Shown piece by piece: positions 1 to 5,682 of a DNA stretch of 7,050 nt. Numbering within the stretch: the stretch's first letter is position 1; each line of letters starts with the position of its first letter. Under the pieces are notes generated by a model. The model did no database searches, was not told where the DNA came from, and saw only the letters and a program-made list of their open reading frames with translations. Source of the DNA: Acetatifactor sp. (GTDB lineage Bacteria > Bacillota > Clostridia > Lachnospirales > Lachnospiraceae); assembly GCA_024699575.1 (NCBI GenBank), contig JAILPF010000237.1, positions 1-7,050 of the forward strand. The letters are read 5' to 3'. Made by a program: the position numbers and the translations under genes.

Positions 1-626
1 AGATGTACCAATTCGCGAAGTGGTACAATGAAAACGGATACCATGTGGTGGCACCGGATTTGCGTTGCCAGGGAGAGAGTGAAGGGGACTTCATCGGTAT
101 GGGCTGGACGGATCATTTTGACTGTAGACTTTGGCTGGACCATATTCTGGAGGAGGACCCGGATGCACAGATTGTACTGCATGGACAGTCTATGGGGGCA
201 AGCACTGCATTGATGATGTCCGGTGATGAAGAACTTTCGGAGAATGTGAAAGCGGTGGTATCGGATTGCGCGTATACGGACGCATACTCGATGTTTGGAA
301 ATAAGATTACGGAGTGGTTTCATTTACCGCCGTTTCCATTTGTGGATTCCGCCTGCCTGATGCTAAAGCTACGGGGCGGATATGACTTAAAGAATGCTTC
401 AGCTGTTGACGCAGTGCGCAGGAGTACTACGCCAATTCTGTTTATTCATGGTGACGAGGATGCAATGATAGATGTGTCCATGGTATATGAGTTGTTTATG
501 GCTACTCCCTGCAGGAAAGATTTACTGATTGTAGAAGGAGCGGGTCATGCACAGGCTCAGGATAAAGACCCCGAGAGATACTATGGAATGATTACGGAAT
601 TTTTGCAGGATTTTATCGAAGAATGA
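1..626 (+). CDS. Alpha/beta hydrolase, C-terminal part (5' end outside window)
   Basis: Serine hydrolase of the alpha/beta fold, similar in style to the YqkD/lysophospholipase-like hydrolases of Firmicutes; substrate unknown. About 207 residues are visible. Numbered from the Met at base 3, the nucleophile elbow is GQSMG (Ser63), the probable acid lies in HGDED (Asp151 or Asp153), and the catalytic His is in GAGHA (His182), so the triad is present. The strand and turn VVAPDLRCQGES (about 15-26) is the usual segment after the oxyanion-hole strand. That strand, normally carrying an HG motif, is missing, as is any N-terminal membrane anchor, so roughly 80-110 residues lie upstream. The Met at base 3 is probably internal: it falls mid-domain and only two bases precede it. 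The stop at 624-626 is 9 nt before aguA, which suggests one operon, but nothing in the sequence links the hydrolase to polyamine metabolism. Confidence 0.9.
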   Translation, partial: MYQFAKWYNENGYHVVAPDLRCQGESEGDFIGMGWTDHFDCRLWLDHILEEDPDAQIVLHGQSMGASTALMMSGDEELSENVKAVVSDCAYTDAYSMFGNKITEWFHLPPFPFVDSACLMLKLRGGYDLKNASAVDAVRRSTTPILFIHGDEDAMIDVSMVYELFMATPCRKDLLIVEGAGHAQAQDKDPERYYGMITEFLQDFIEE

Positions 627-635
627 GGATGATAT

Positions 636-1739
636 ATGAGAATTATCAAAGACACTACGCCTCTGGCGGACGGATTCAGGATGCCGGGAGAGTTTGAACC
701 GCACGAGGGATGTATTATGATTTTCCCGGAGCGTTCCGATTCCTGGCAGTACGGAGGATATGCGGCAAGAAAGGCTTTTGTGGAGATTGCGGGAGCAATT
801 GCTGAATCTGAAAAGGTCACGGTCTGTGCGAGTGCAAAACAGTATGACAATGCCAGGGCGCTTTTGCCGGAAGCTATCCGGGTGGTGGAGATGTCCAACA
901 ATGATGCCTGGGCAAGAGATTATTGCCCTACCTTTGTCACCAACGATAAAGGGGTAATCAGAGGCATTGATTGGGGATTTAACGCCTGGGGCGGTTTGGA
1001 GGACGGATTGTACTTCCCATGGGACAAAGACAATGCCATGGCGAGAAAACTATGTGACCTGATGGATAAGGATGTGTATGACCACCGTGATTTTATTTTG
1101 GAAGGTGGTTCTATTCATGTGGACGGTGAAGGTACCTGTCTTGTTACCGAAGCCTGTCTGTTGAGCAAGGGGCGTAACCCACAGCTTTCCAGGGAACAGA
1201 TTGAACAGCAACTGAGAGAATATCTGAATGTATCCACGATTATCTGGCTGCCTTGTGGAATATACCAGGATGAGACCAATGAACATGTGGATAACATTTG
1301 TGCATTTACGGCACCGGGAGAGGTGGTGCTTGCATGGACGGATAATCAGGAGGATGTACAATATGAGATGTCGCTTGCCTGCCTGAGAGTACTGGAGCAA
1401 GCCAGAGATGCAAAAGGAAGAAAACTAAAGGTTCATAAGCTGCCGCTGCCGGAACCGGTGTGCATTACTAAAGAAGAGTGTAAAGGCTTGGATCTGTGCT
1501 GGGATGAGCCTACCAGAGTGCCGGGTGAACGTCTTGCCGCGTCCTATGTGAACTTTTATATTGCAAATAAACATATCGTCATGCCGGGATTTGGTGATCC
1601 GGCAGATGAAAAGGCAAAGAACATCTTGCAGGAACTGTTCCCTACAAGAGAGATTGTTCAGATTTATGCAAGAGATATTTTAATTGGAGGCGGTAACATA
1701 CACTGCATTACACAGCAGATACCGTCGGAAAGGTTATAG
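636..1739 (+). CDS. aguA: Agmatine deiminase (agmatine iminohydrolase)
   Basis: Cytoplasmic enzyme of the guanidino-group-modifying (PPAD-type) superfamily that hydrolyses agmatine to N-carbamoylputrescine and ammonia. The full-length protein is 367 aa, the usual size. Visible landmarks are FEPHEGCIMIFPER (20-33), WARD with Asp95, EGGSIHVDGEGT (156-167), ETNEHVDN with His217 and Asp219, and the C-terminal GGGNIHCITQQIP with the nucleophile Cys357. These match the Asp/His/Asp/Cys catalytic set known for the family. The start at 636 is supported by GAGGA at 625-629, six bases upstream, overlapping the stop of the hydrolase gene. It is followed 2 nt later by aguB, the next enzyme of the pathway, which strengthens both calls. 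One oddity is that the family motif RDxGP reads RDYCP, with Cys97 where Gly is usual. No agmatine/putrescine antiporter, putrescine carbamoyltransferase or carbamate kinase is seen, so the context fits putrescine biosynthesis rather than the ATP-yielding deiminase pathway. Confidence 0.96.
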   Translation: MRIIKDTTPLADGFRMPGEFEPHEGCIMIFPERSDSWQYGGYAARKAFVEIAGAIAESEKVTVCASAKQYDNARALLPEAIRVVEMSNNDAWARDYCPTFVTNDKGVIRGIDWGFNAWGGLEDGLYFPWDKDNAMARKLCDLMDKDVYDHRDFILEGGSIHVDGEGTCLVTEACLLSKGRNPQLSREQIEQQLREYLNVSTIIWLPCGIYQDETNEHVDNICAFTAPGEVVLAWTDNQEDVQYEMSLACLRVLEQARDAKGRKLKVHKLPLPEPVCITKEECKGLDLCWDEPTRVPGERLAASYVNFYIANKHIVMPGFGDPADEKAKNILQELFPTREIVQIYARDILIGGGNIHCITQQIPSERL

Positions 1740-1741
1740 AA

Positions 1742-2617
1742 ATGAAACAAGTGACAGTTGCGTCAGTCCAGATGTACTGCAACAGAAGCAGAGAAGATAA
1801 TATTAAGAGAGCTGATGAACTTGTGAGAGAAGCAGCCACAAAAGGGGCACAAGTGATTTTGCTTCCAGAACTGTTTGAGACATGGTATTTTTGCCAGGAG
1901 AGAAACTATGATTCCTATGGATTAGCGACGAGCGTGTCAGATAATCCGGCTGTCGCACATTTCTCTGAGTTGGCAAAGGAATTGGAAGTCGTATTGCCAA
2001 TCAGTTTTTTTGAAAAAGACAATAATGTCACATATAATTCTGTGGCAATGATTAATGCCGATGGAAACATACTTGGGGTATATCGTAAGACGCATATCCC
2101 GGACGATCATTTTTACCAGGAGAAATTTTATTTTACGCCCGGCGACACAGGCTTTAAAGTGTGGGATACTGCCTATGGAAAAATCGGTGTGGGTATCTGC
2201 TGGGATCAGTGGTTCCCTGAGACTGCGAGATGCATGGCGATTGATGGCGCACAGCTGCTTCTGTATCCGACTGCAATCGGTTCTGAACCAATCATAGATT
2301 GTGACAGCATGCCCCACTGGCGAAGATGCATGCAGGGTCATGCGGCAGCCAACGTGATTCCTGTGGTAGCAGCCAACAGAATCGGTGCAGAAAAAGTGAT
2401 CCCTACGGTTGAGAATAATATGCAGAATTCGGAACTTGTATTTTACGGATCCTCTTTTATTACCGATGAGACAGGGGAAGTGCTGGAGGATGCCGGCAGA
2501 GATGAGGAGAAAGTGCTGCTTCATACTTTTGACCTGGACGAGATTGAGAAAATGCGTTTCAGCTGGGGATTGTTTAGAGACAGAAGACCGGATATGTACA
2601 AGCGAATTGCGGAGTAA
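1742..2617 (+). CDS. aguB: N-carbamoylputrescine amidohydrolase
   Basis: Nitrilase-superfamily (carbon-nitrogen hydrolase) enzyme that converts N-carbamoylputrescine to putrescine with release of CO2 and ammonia. It is 291 aa, normal for AguB. The Glu-Lys-Cys catalytic triad is visible: Glu43 in LLPELFET, Lys116 in YRKTHIPD, and Cys153 in GVGICWDQWFPE. The segments YRKTHIPDDHFYQEKFYF (114-131), HWRRCMQGHAAAN and the C-terminal FRDRRPDMY are also typical of plant and bacterial N-carbamoylputrescine amidases. The start codon follows the aguA stop after 2 nt; a GGAAAGG purine run (1727-1733) inside the aguA end provides the ribosome site, so translation is probably coupled. A strong hairpin begins 4 nt after the stop, so this is the last gene of its operon. 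The product feeds putrescine and hence spermidine supply. A general nitrilase-family amidase is the alternative call, but pairing with aguA makes it unlikely. Confidence 0.96.
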   Translation: MKQVTVASVQMYCNRSREDNIKRADELVREAATKGAQVILLPELFETWYFCQERNYDSYGLATSVSDNPAVAHFSELAKELEVVLPISFFEKDNNVTYNSVAMINADGNILGVYRKTHIPDDHFYQEKFYFTPGDTGFKVWDTAYGKIGVGICWDQWFPETARCMAIDGAQLLLYPTAIGSEPIIDCDSMPHWRRCMQGHAAANVIPVVAANRIGAEKVIPTVENNMQNSELVFYGSSFITDETGEVLEDAGRDEEKVLLHTFDLDEIEKMRFSWGLFRDRRPDMYKRIAE

Positions 2618-2621
2618 AAAG

Positions 2622-2667
2622 AAAAGAGTTTTGGAAGTCACTAAGGTCAGTGAGCCAAAACTCTTTT
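2622..2667. terminator. Bidirectional intrinsic terminator between aguB and the PilZ gene
   Basis: A perfect 13-bp inverted repeat, AAAAGAGTTTTGG (2622-2634) and CCAAAACTCTTTT (2655-2667), surrounds a 20-nt insert that itself folds: TCACT (2638-2642) pairs with AGTGA (2649-2653). Read on the plus strand, the stem ends in TTTT followed by a second T run (2672-2675). Read on the minus strand, it ends in AAAAGAG's complement followed by TTTTCTTTTT. It sits 4 nt past the aguB stop and 38 nt past the minus-strand PilZ gene stop, so it can end both convergent transcripts. Confidence 0.85.
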
Positions 2668-2705
2668 AAACTTTTAATATGCATAACAATGGATAGTTTA
2701 AAACT

Positions 2706-3383
2706 TTATGCCCGATTGGATGGGTTGCCGTTCGTTTTTCTTAAGCGTATGCGCTCTTTTTTCATAATATAATGCTCCAGACCGACAACGGAATTATTCA
2801 GACGACAGCCGTAAACGGTATGACCGTGTTCAATCTCCTGAGAGCGAACTACAATGCCGCACAGATGAAATTCAAACTCTTCATCCAGCTCTTCCACATA
2901 ATCTTTCAGTACCAGATTGATGACAGAATTTTCCTTTAATTCCAAAGTGTTTGGACAGGTGATAGCAAAACCATTAATGCTCACATCCTTGAGCAATACT
3001 TCGACCGGCACTTTGCCGGGAGCAGGGCTTATAGCTGTGGGGAGTCCGACATAGCAACGGTAATAACCACGGCGATTATAAATCTTGCCCTCCTCGGAAG
3101 AAGCAATATTGTAACAGAAGGTATTATCTGCTTTTTTCATGGGAGTAATGGTAACATCCTCGAAAAGTTGAGGCTTTTCGTTGATAAAAACAGCCAAAAG
3201 ATCTACTGTAATATTGTTACCCTTAAAGGATATAATTTTTTCATCCTGAAAAATGGCATCGGCCAAAACCAAATGCTTTTTCGGAAAAACATCTTGAATG
3301 TGAGAGTCGAAACTTAAATGTTCGCCGTTGACATTTACCATAAATGTAACAGCTGTTCCGGCAGATAAATCGTCGATACGCAT
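2706..3383 (-). CDS. PilZ-domain protein, YcgR-like probable c-di-GMP effector
   Basis: A 225-aa cytoplasmic protein with no signal peptide or membrane segment. The C-terminal half is a PilZ domain, which binds cyclic di-GMP in characterised family members. The binding signature is complete: RxxxR at Arg105-Arg109 (in NRRGYYRC), then DxSxxG at Asp133, Ser135 and Gly138 (in LKDVSINGFAI). The N-terminal half (about 1-95) begins with LSAGTAVTFMVN and resembles the beta-barrel N-domain of YcgR, the flagellar brake. By analogy the protein may tune motility or surface polysaccharide in response to c-di-GMP, but no flagellar, cyclase or phosphodiesterase gene is in view, so the target is unknown. 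The start is supported by AAGGGG on the minus strand (3391-3396), six bases upstream of the ATG. The gene stands alone, is convergent with aguAB and shares their terminator; its basic tail (KKERIRLRKTNGNPSNRA) is notable. Confidence 0.9.
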   Translation of the reverse strand: MRIDDLSAGTAVTFMVNVNGEHLSFDSHIQDVFPKKHLVLADAIFQDEKIISFKGNNITVDLLAVFINEKPQLFEDVTITPMKKADNTFCYNIASSEEGKIYNRRGYYRCYVGLPTAISPAPGKVPVEVLLKDVSINGFAITCPNTLELKENSVINLVLKDYVEELDEEFEFHLCGIVVRSQEIEHGHTVYGCRLNNSVVGLEHYIMKKERIRLRKTNGNPSNRA

Positions 3384-3403
3384 AAGACACCCCTTTTTTT
3401 AGA

Positions 3404-3432
3404 TTGAACAAAATGATAAAAATCGCTATTTT
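3404..3432 (+). promoter_or_regulatory. Candidate promoter for the small acidic gene and mecA
   Basis: On the plus strand TTGAAC (3404-3409) precedes TATTTT (3427-3432) by 17 nt, four of six matches to each sigma-A box. It overlaps the early transcribed region of the divergent PilZ gene. A weaker alternative is TTGTTT (3489-3494) with TATCAT (3513-3518) at 18 nt. Neither is decisive. Confidence 0.3.
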
Positions 3433-3433
3433 C

Positions 3434-3462
3434 AGCATAGCATAAACAATAAAAAAAAGCAA
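3434..3462 (-). promoter_or_regulatory. Candidate promoter for the PilZ gene
   Basis: On the minus strand TTGCTT (3462-3457) is followed after 17 nt by TATGCT (3439-3434), a fair sigma-A match at canonical spacing. Transcription would begin near 3427 and leave a leader of about 45 nt. The region is very AT-rich, so chance matches are easy and the call is tentative. Confidence 0.35.
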
Positions 3463-3529
3463 AAAAAATATGGAAAATGAATGAAGAATTGTTTAAAATA
3501 AGAGTTACAAGATATCATTATATGGAAAT

Positions 3530-3534
3530 GAGGG
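3530..3534 (+). promoter_or_regulatory. Ribosome binding site choosing the ATG at 3540
   Basis: GAGGG lies five bases before ATG 3540. The longer in-frame start at 3477 has only GGA two bases away, which is too close for a functional Shine-Dalgarno site. This favours the 66-aa product over the 87-aa reading. Confidence 0.6.
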
Positions 3535-3539
3535 TAATC

Positions 3540-3740
3540 ATGGCAAATTTTAAAGAAAAATATCTTGCTGGTGAAATTGCTTTTGAGGAGATTGATGAAT
3601 ATAGTTATCAATGGGGAATGAGTGACGATGAGAGAACACTGGCTGAATACCTTGGGCTGAATGCTGAGGAAGAGGATGCATGGGTCAGTGTGAGCGAAGA
3701 CGCATTGAGGGAATTATTGGATGCGCAACGCAATCAATAA
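3540..3740 (+). CDS. Small acidic protein of unknown function
   Basis: I cannot assign a function. With the preferred start the product is 66 aa (MANFKEKYLAGEIAFEEIDE at the N-terminus), has no cysteine, signal peptide or membrane segment, and is strongly acidic: 18 Asp/Glu against 5 Lys/Arg. The middle segment LAEYLGLNAEEEDAWVSVSE and ending EDALRELLDAQ look helical and, from memory, resemble small hypothetical proteins common in Lachnospiraceae with a (D/E)YLGL-x-EEE-x-x-W pattern; this is an impression, not a search result. It lies 22 nt upstream of the preferred TTG start of the MecA-like gene, and overlaps that gene by 20 nt if the upstream ATG (3721) is used, so the two are likely co-transcribed and perhaps translationally coupled. 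Alternative in-frame starts are at 3477, 3522 and 3528. Confidence 0.72.
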   Translation: MANFKEKYLAGEIAFEEIDEYSYQWGMSDDERTLAEYLGLNAEEEDAWVSVSEDALRELLDAQRNQ

Positions 3741-3752
3741 TTTCTTCGGAAT

Positions 3753-3756
3753 GGAG
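3753..3756 (+). promoter_or_regulatory. Ribosome binding site supporting the TTG start of the mecA-like gene
   Basis: GGAG sits six bases upstream of TTG 3763, optimal spacing. It overlaps the competing in-frame ATG at 3751, whose own upstream sequence (CGGA directly abutting) is poor. The other candidate, ATG 3721, has GAGGGA (3707-3712) eight bases upstream and cannot be excluded on this evidence alone. Confidence 0.5.
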
Positions 3757-3762
3757 AGTAAA

Positions 3763-4461
3763 TTGAGGATAGAACGAGTAGATGAAAAAACTGTAAAATG
3801 TTTTTTGTCCAATGAAGAATTGGAAGAGTACGATATTGACTATAAAGATTTTATTATGCGAAGTGATAAAGCACGGGAAGTGGTTCAGGAGATTATGGAG
3901 CAGGCTGAAATAGAAGTTGGATACAAGCCGCCCCAGTTTGCTTTTGACCTGCAGATTATGATGGTACCTGAGCAGGGCATGGTTCTTACATTGTCTGAGA
4001 AAGATCCTATGGATGCATTGGACAATAATCAAATTATGGAATACTTAAAGGGCATGAAAGAGATGCTGACAAAGGCAAAAGAGAAGCTTGCCTCCCGCTC
4101 CGGGCAGAGTGCGGAAGTTGCACAGGGAGAACCCCACAAGGAGAAACCTAAGAAAGCACCGGTACAAATAAATCAGCCCCAGGAAGCAATGTTTGCTTTT
4201 GACACGTTGAGTGATGTGATTGATTATGCCCGCGTGATACCGCAGAATCTACGCGTAAAAAGTACACTGTTTCGGGTAGGGGAAGAGTATTACCTCTACT
4301 TGCAGAAAGGGACTGCGGCTTACAAGCGATACAGTAAAGCCTGCATTCAGGCCATGGAGTTTGGCAGACTTTATACAGCGGAGGAGGACCGCATACGTTA
4401 TGTAAAGGAGCATGGGGAAGTGGTCATCCCGGATCATGCGATAAAGAAGTTAACATTATAG
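3763..4461 (+). CDS. mecA: MecA-family adaptor protein (ClpC adaptor)
   Basis: MecA proteins link substrates to the ClpC unfoldase of the ClpCP protease; in Bacillus subtilis they target ComK and thus repress competence, and they also assist ClpC assembly. With a TTG start the protein is 232 aa and begins MRIERVDEKTVKCFLS, matching the MKIER-type start of the family. The N-terminal substrate-binding domain (about 1-82) is followed by a charged, Lys/Glu-rich linker (about 100-140: KEKLASRSGQ... and PHKEKPKKAPVQ). The C-terminal ClpC-binding domain (about 142-232) begins with the typical MFAFDTLSDVIDYARVI and includes LYRVGEEYYLYL-like and AIQAMEFG-like strands. Other in-frame starts at ATG 3721 (246 aa) and ATG 3751 (236 aa) add residues absent from the usual family N-terminus. 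It follows the small acidic gene and precedes the epimerase gene by 28 nt. Which substrates it handles here is unknown. Confidence 0.85.
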   Translation: MRIERVDEKTVKCFLSNEELEEYDIDYKDFIMRSDKAREVVQEIMEQAEIEVGYKPPQFAFDLQIMMVPEQGMVLTLSEKDPMDALDNNQIMEYLKGMKEMLTKAKEKLASRSGQSAEVAQGEPHKEKPKKAPVQINQPQEAMFAFDTLSDVIDYARVIPQNLRVKSTLFRVGEEYYLYLQKGTAAYKRYSKACIQAMEFGRLYTAEEDRIRYVKEHGEVVIPDHAIKKLTL

Positions 4462-4489
4462 AGATAGAGACAGCTTTGGAGGTTTTTGT

Positions 4490-5398
4490 ATGCGTATATG
4501 TTTGGAAAATGATGTGTGGAGTGCTGAAATAGACAGTTTTGGTGCGGAATTGAAATCTCTGATAAGAAAACAGGATAGTCAGGAGTTTCTCTGGGAAGCA
4601 GACCCGGCATACTGGGGCAAAACTTCTCCGATTTTGTTCCCTTTTATCGGCAAACTGGAGGGAGAGTGTTATCGGTACCAGGGTGCTACTTATCAAATGA
4701 CTAAGCATGGCTTTGCCAGAGATAAGGATTATAAAATTACGGTACAGGAAACAGACAGAGTAGTGCTCTCTATTGAGGATGATGAGCAGACTCTTGAAAA
4801 ATATCCTTTCCCCTTCCTGCTGGAAGTGGAATACCGACTTTTGGAAAATGGTATCGCAGAGAGATGGCATCTGCACAATACAGGAGATGAGACCATGTAT
4901 TTTTCCATGGGAGGGCATCCGGCATTCGCGTGTCCCCTGATTAAAAATGGGGTCAGAACCGGCAGGAGAACAGATTGTGCAGTGAAGGTGTACGGTATTA
5001 CCGGGGATAAACTACAGTCATCCGCAATTGATATGAATACAGGACTTCTCTCCGGAGAGGGATGCATTGTGGAGACTAAGCAGGGTGCGTTTCCGATTGT
5101 CGAGCACATGTTTGACAAGGATGCGCTTGTGATTGAGAGTCAGGGAGTGACAGCTGTTGGACTTCTGGATGAAAACGGAGTAGAATACGCCAGAGTGGAA
5201 GCACCTGACTGCCCTGTGTGGGGAATCTGGTCCATGCCCACATCCGATGCTTCTTACATTTGTATTGAACCCTGGTGGGGAATCTGTGACAGAGCAGGAT
5301 ATGAAGGAACATTGGAGGAGCGTCCCTACACCAACCGCCTGGAGCGGGGAAAGGTTTGGACAACAGGTTTTGATATTATCCTTGACAAATCTGTGTAG
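4490..5398 (+). CDS. Aldose 1-epimerase family protein, LacX-like
   Basis: Cytoplasmic sugar mutarotase-fold protein of 302 aa, related to GalM and closest in style to LacX of the lactose/tagatose gene clusters. Members interconvert alpha and beta anomers of aldoses, but the LacX branch has no firmly known substrate. Visible marks are SPILFPFIGKL (46-56), the conserved KHGFARD with His73, GGHPAFACP with His143, and the catalytic-type Glu260 in CIEPWWGICD, so the active-site His/His/Glu set is present. GGAGG (4478-4482) lies seven bases before the ATG and fixes the start. It begins 28 nt after the MecA-like gene without an intervening terminator, so it is probably read from the same transcript. 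No sugar transporter or galactose gene is adjacent, so the pathway cannot be inferred. Its last codons contain a promoter for the next gene, and no terminator of its own is seen. Confidence 0.92.
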   Translation: MRICLENDVWSAEIDSFGAELKSLIRKQDSQEFLWEADPAYWGKTSPILFPFIGKLEGECYRYQGATYQMTKHGFARDKDYKITVQETDRVVLSIEDDEQTLEKYPFPFLLEVEYRLLENGIAERWHLHNTGDETMYFSMGGHPAFACPLIKNGVRTGRRTDCAVKVYGITGDKLQSSAIDMNTGLLSGEGCIVETKQGAFPIVEHMFDKDALVIESQGVTAVGLLDENGVEYARVEAPDCPVWGIWSMPTSDASYICIEPWWGICDRAGYEGTLEERPYTNRLERGKVWTTGFDIILDKSV

Positions 5399-5411
5399 GA
5401 TGAACTACAAT
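5382..5411 (+). promoter_or_regulatory. Sigma-A-type promoter for the T-box leader and proS
   Basis: A perfect -35 box TTGACA (5382-5387) and a five-of-six -10 box TACAAT (5406-5411) are separated by 18 nt. The -35 box lies inside the last codons of the epimerase gene (Leu-Asp-Lys). Transcription would start near 5418, about 20 nt before Stem I of the T-box, as expected. Confidence 0.75.
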
Positions 5412-5435
5412 CACATACATAATTGAAATTGGCAA

Positions 5436-5664
5436 TGAAAAGGACTAGTACAAGTTGGAAACACTCCAGAGAGAGGGCGTGACACGCAAGACGTGTGGCT
5501 GAGAGGCCCTTGTGCGAAAGATTTGGAACCTGCCTTGGAGCTCTGTATGAAAATACAGCGTATAGCCGGCGTTAACGGAGATGAGCAGGGTGCACATTGC
5601 ACCAATTAGGGTGGTACCGCCGAGCCTTCGGTCCCTTGACAGGGATTGAAGACTCGGCGATTTT
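5436..5664 (+). ncRNA. T-box riboswitch (tRNA-Pro sensing) upstream of proS
   Basis: This leader reads uncharged tRNA-Pro and permits proS transcription when it is bound. Stem I: AGTA (5447-5450) faces GAA (5526-5528), forming the loop-E specifier region; CAAGTT (5451-5456) pairs with GATTTG (5520-5525); the distal part has AGGGC (5474-5478) with GCCCT (5506-5510) and ACACG (5482-5486) with CGTGT (5492-5496). The specifier directly after GAA is CCT (5529-5531), a proline codon, followed by the usual purine. A hairpin CTGTAT-GAAA-ATACAG (5543-5558) and Stem III GGTGCA-CAT-TGCACC (5589-5603) follow. The T-box is AATTAGGGTGGTACCGCCG (5604-5622). In the antiterminator AGGG (5608-5611) pairs with CCCT (5633-5636) and GCCGA (5619-5623) with TCGGT (5628-5632), leaving the seven-base bulge TGGTACC. 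Bulge TGGT can pair with an ACCA tRNA end, as expected for a discriminator A. Confidence 0.95.
5618..5664 (+). terminator. T-box-controlled intrinsic terminator
   Basis: CGCCGAG (5618-5624) pairs with CTCGGCG (5653-5659). The stem continues inward with CTTC/GAAG, two G-U pairs and TCCCT/AGGGA around a TGAC loop, and is followed by TTTT (5661-5664). It shares bases 5618-5636 with the antiterminator, so the two structures exclude each other. Confidence 0.88.
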
Positions 5665-5682
5665 AGTGAAGGAGAAAAGACA

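Noticed and set aside
3..5. ATG at the left edge as the true start of the hydrolase
   Set aside because: It falls after the missing oxyanion-hole strand of the fold, so it is an internal Met of a gene cut by the window.
1937..2641. 234-aa open frame on the minus strand opposite aguB
   Set aside because: It lies wholly antisense to a gene with a complete catalytic triad and runs through the terminator; its sequence has no recognisable domain and looks like a reverse-frame shadow.
2409..2669. 86-aa plus-strand frame ending in the aguB terminator
   Set aside because: It is an out-of-frame shadow of the aguB 3' end; its tail is translated hairpin sequence.
3477..3539. Longer 87-aa version of the small acidic protein
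   Set aside because: The ATG at 3477 has no properly spaced ribosome site, and the extra residues (MNEELFKIRVTRYHY...) are basic and unlike the rest; ATG 3540 has a good site. Not fully excluded.
4424..4918. 164-aa open frame on the minus strand opposite the mecA end and the epimerase start
   Set aside because: It is antisense to two well-supported genes and their ribosome site, with low-complexity Ser/Phe/Ile-rich sequence and no domain.
5533..5535. Second CCT in the T-box Stem I as specifier
   Set aside because: It lies four bases too far from the GAA of the loop-E motif; CCT at 5529-5531 directly follows GAA and is followed by a purine, as expected.
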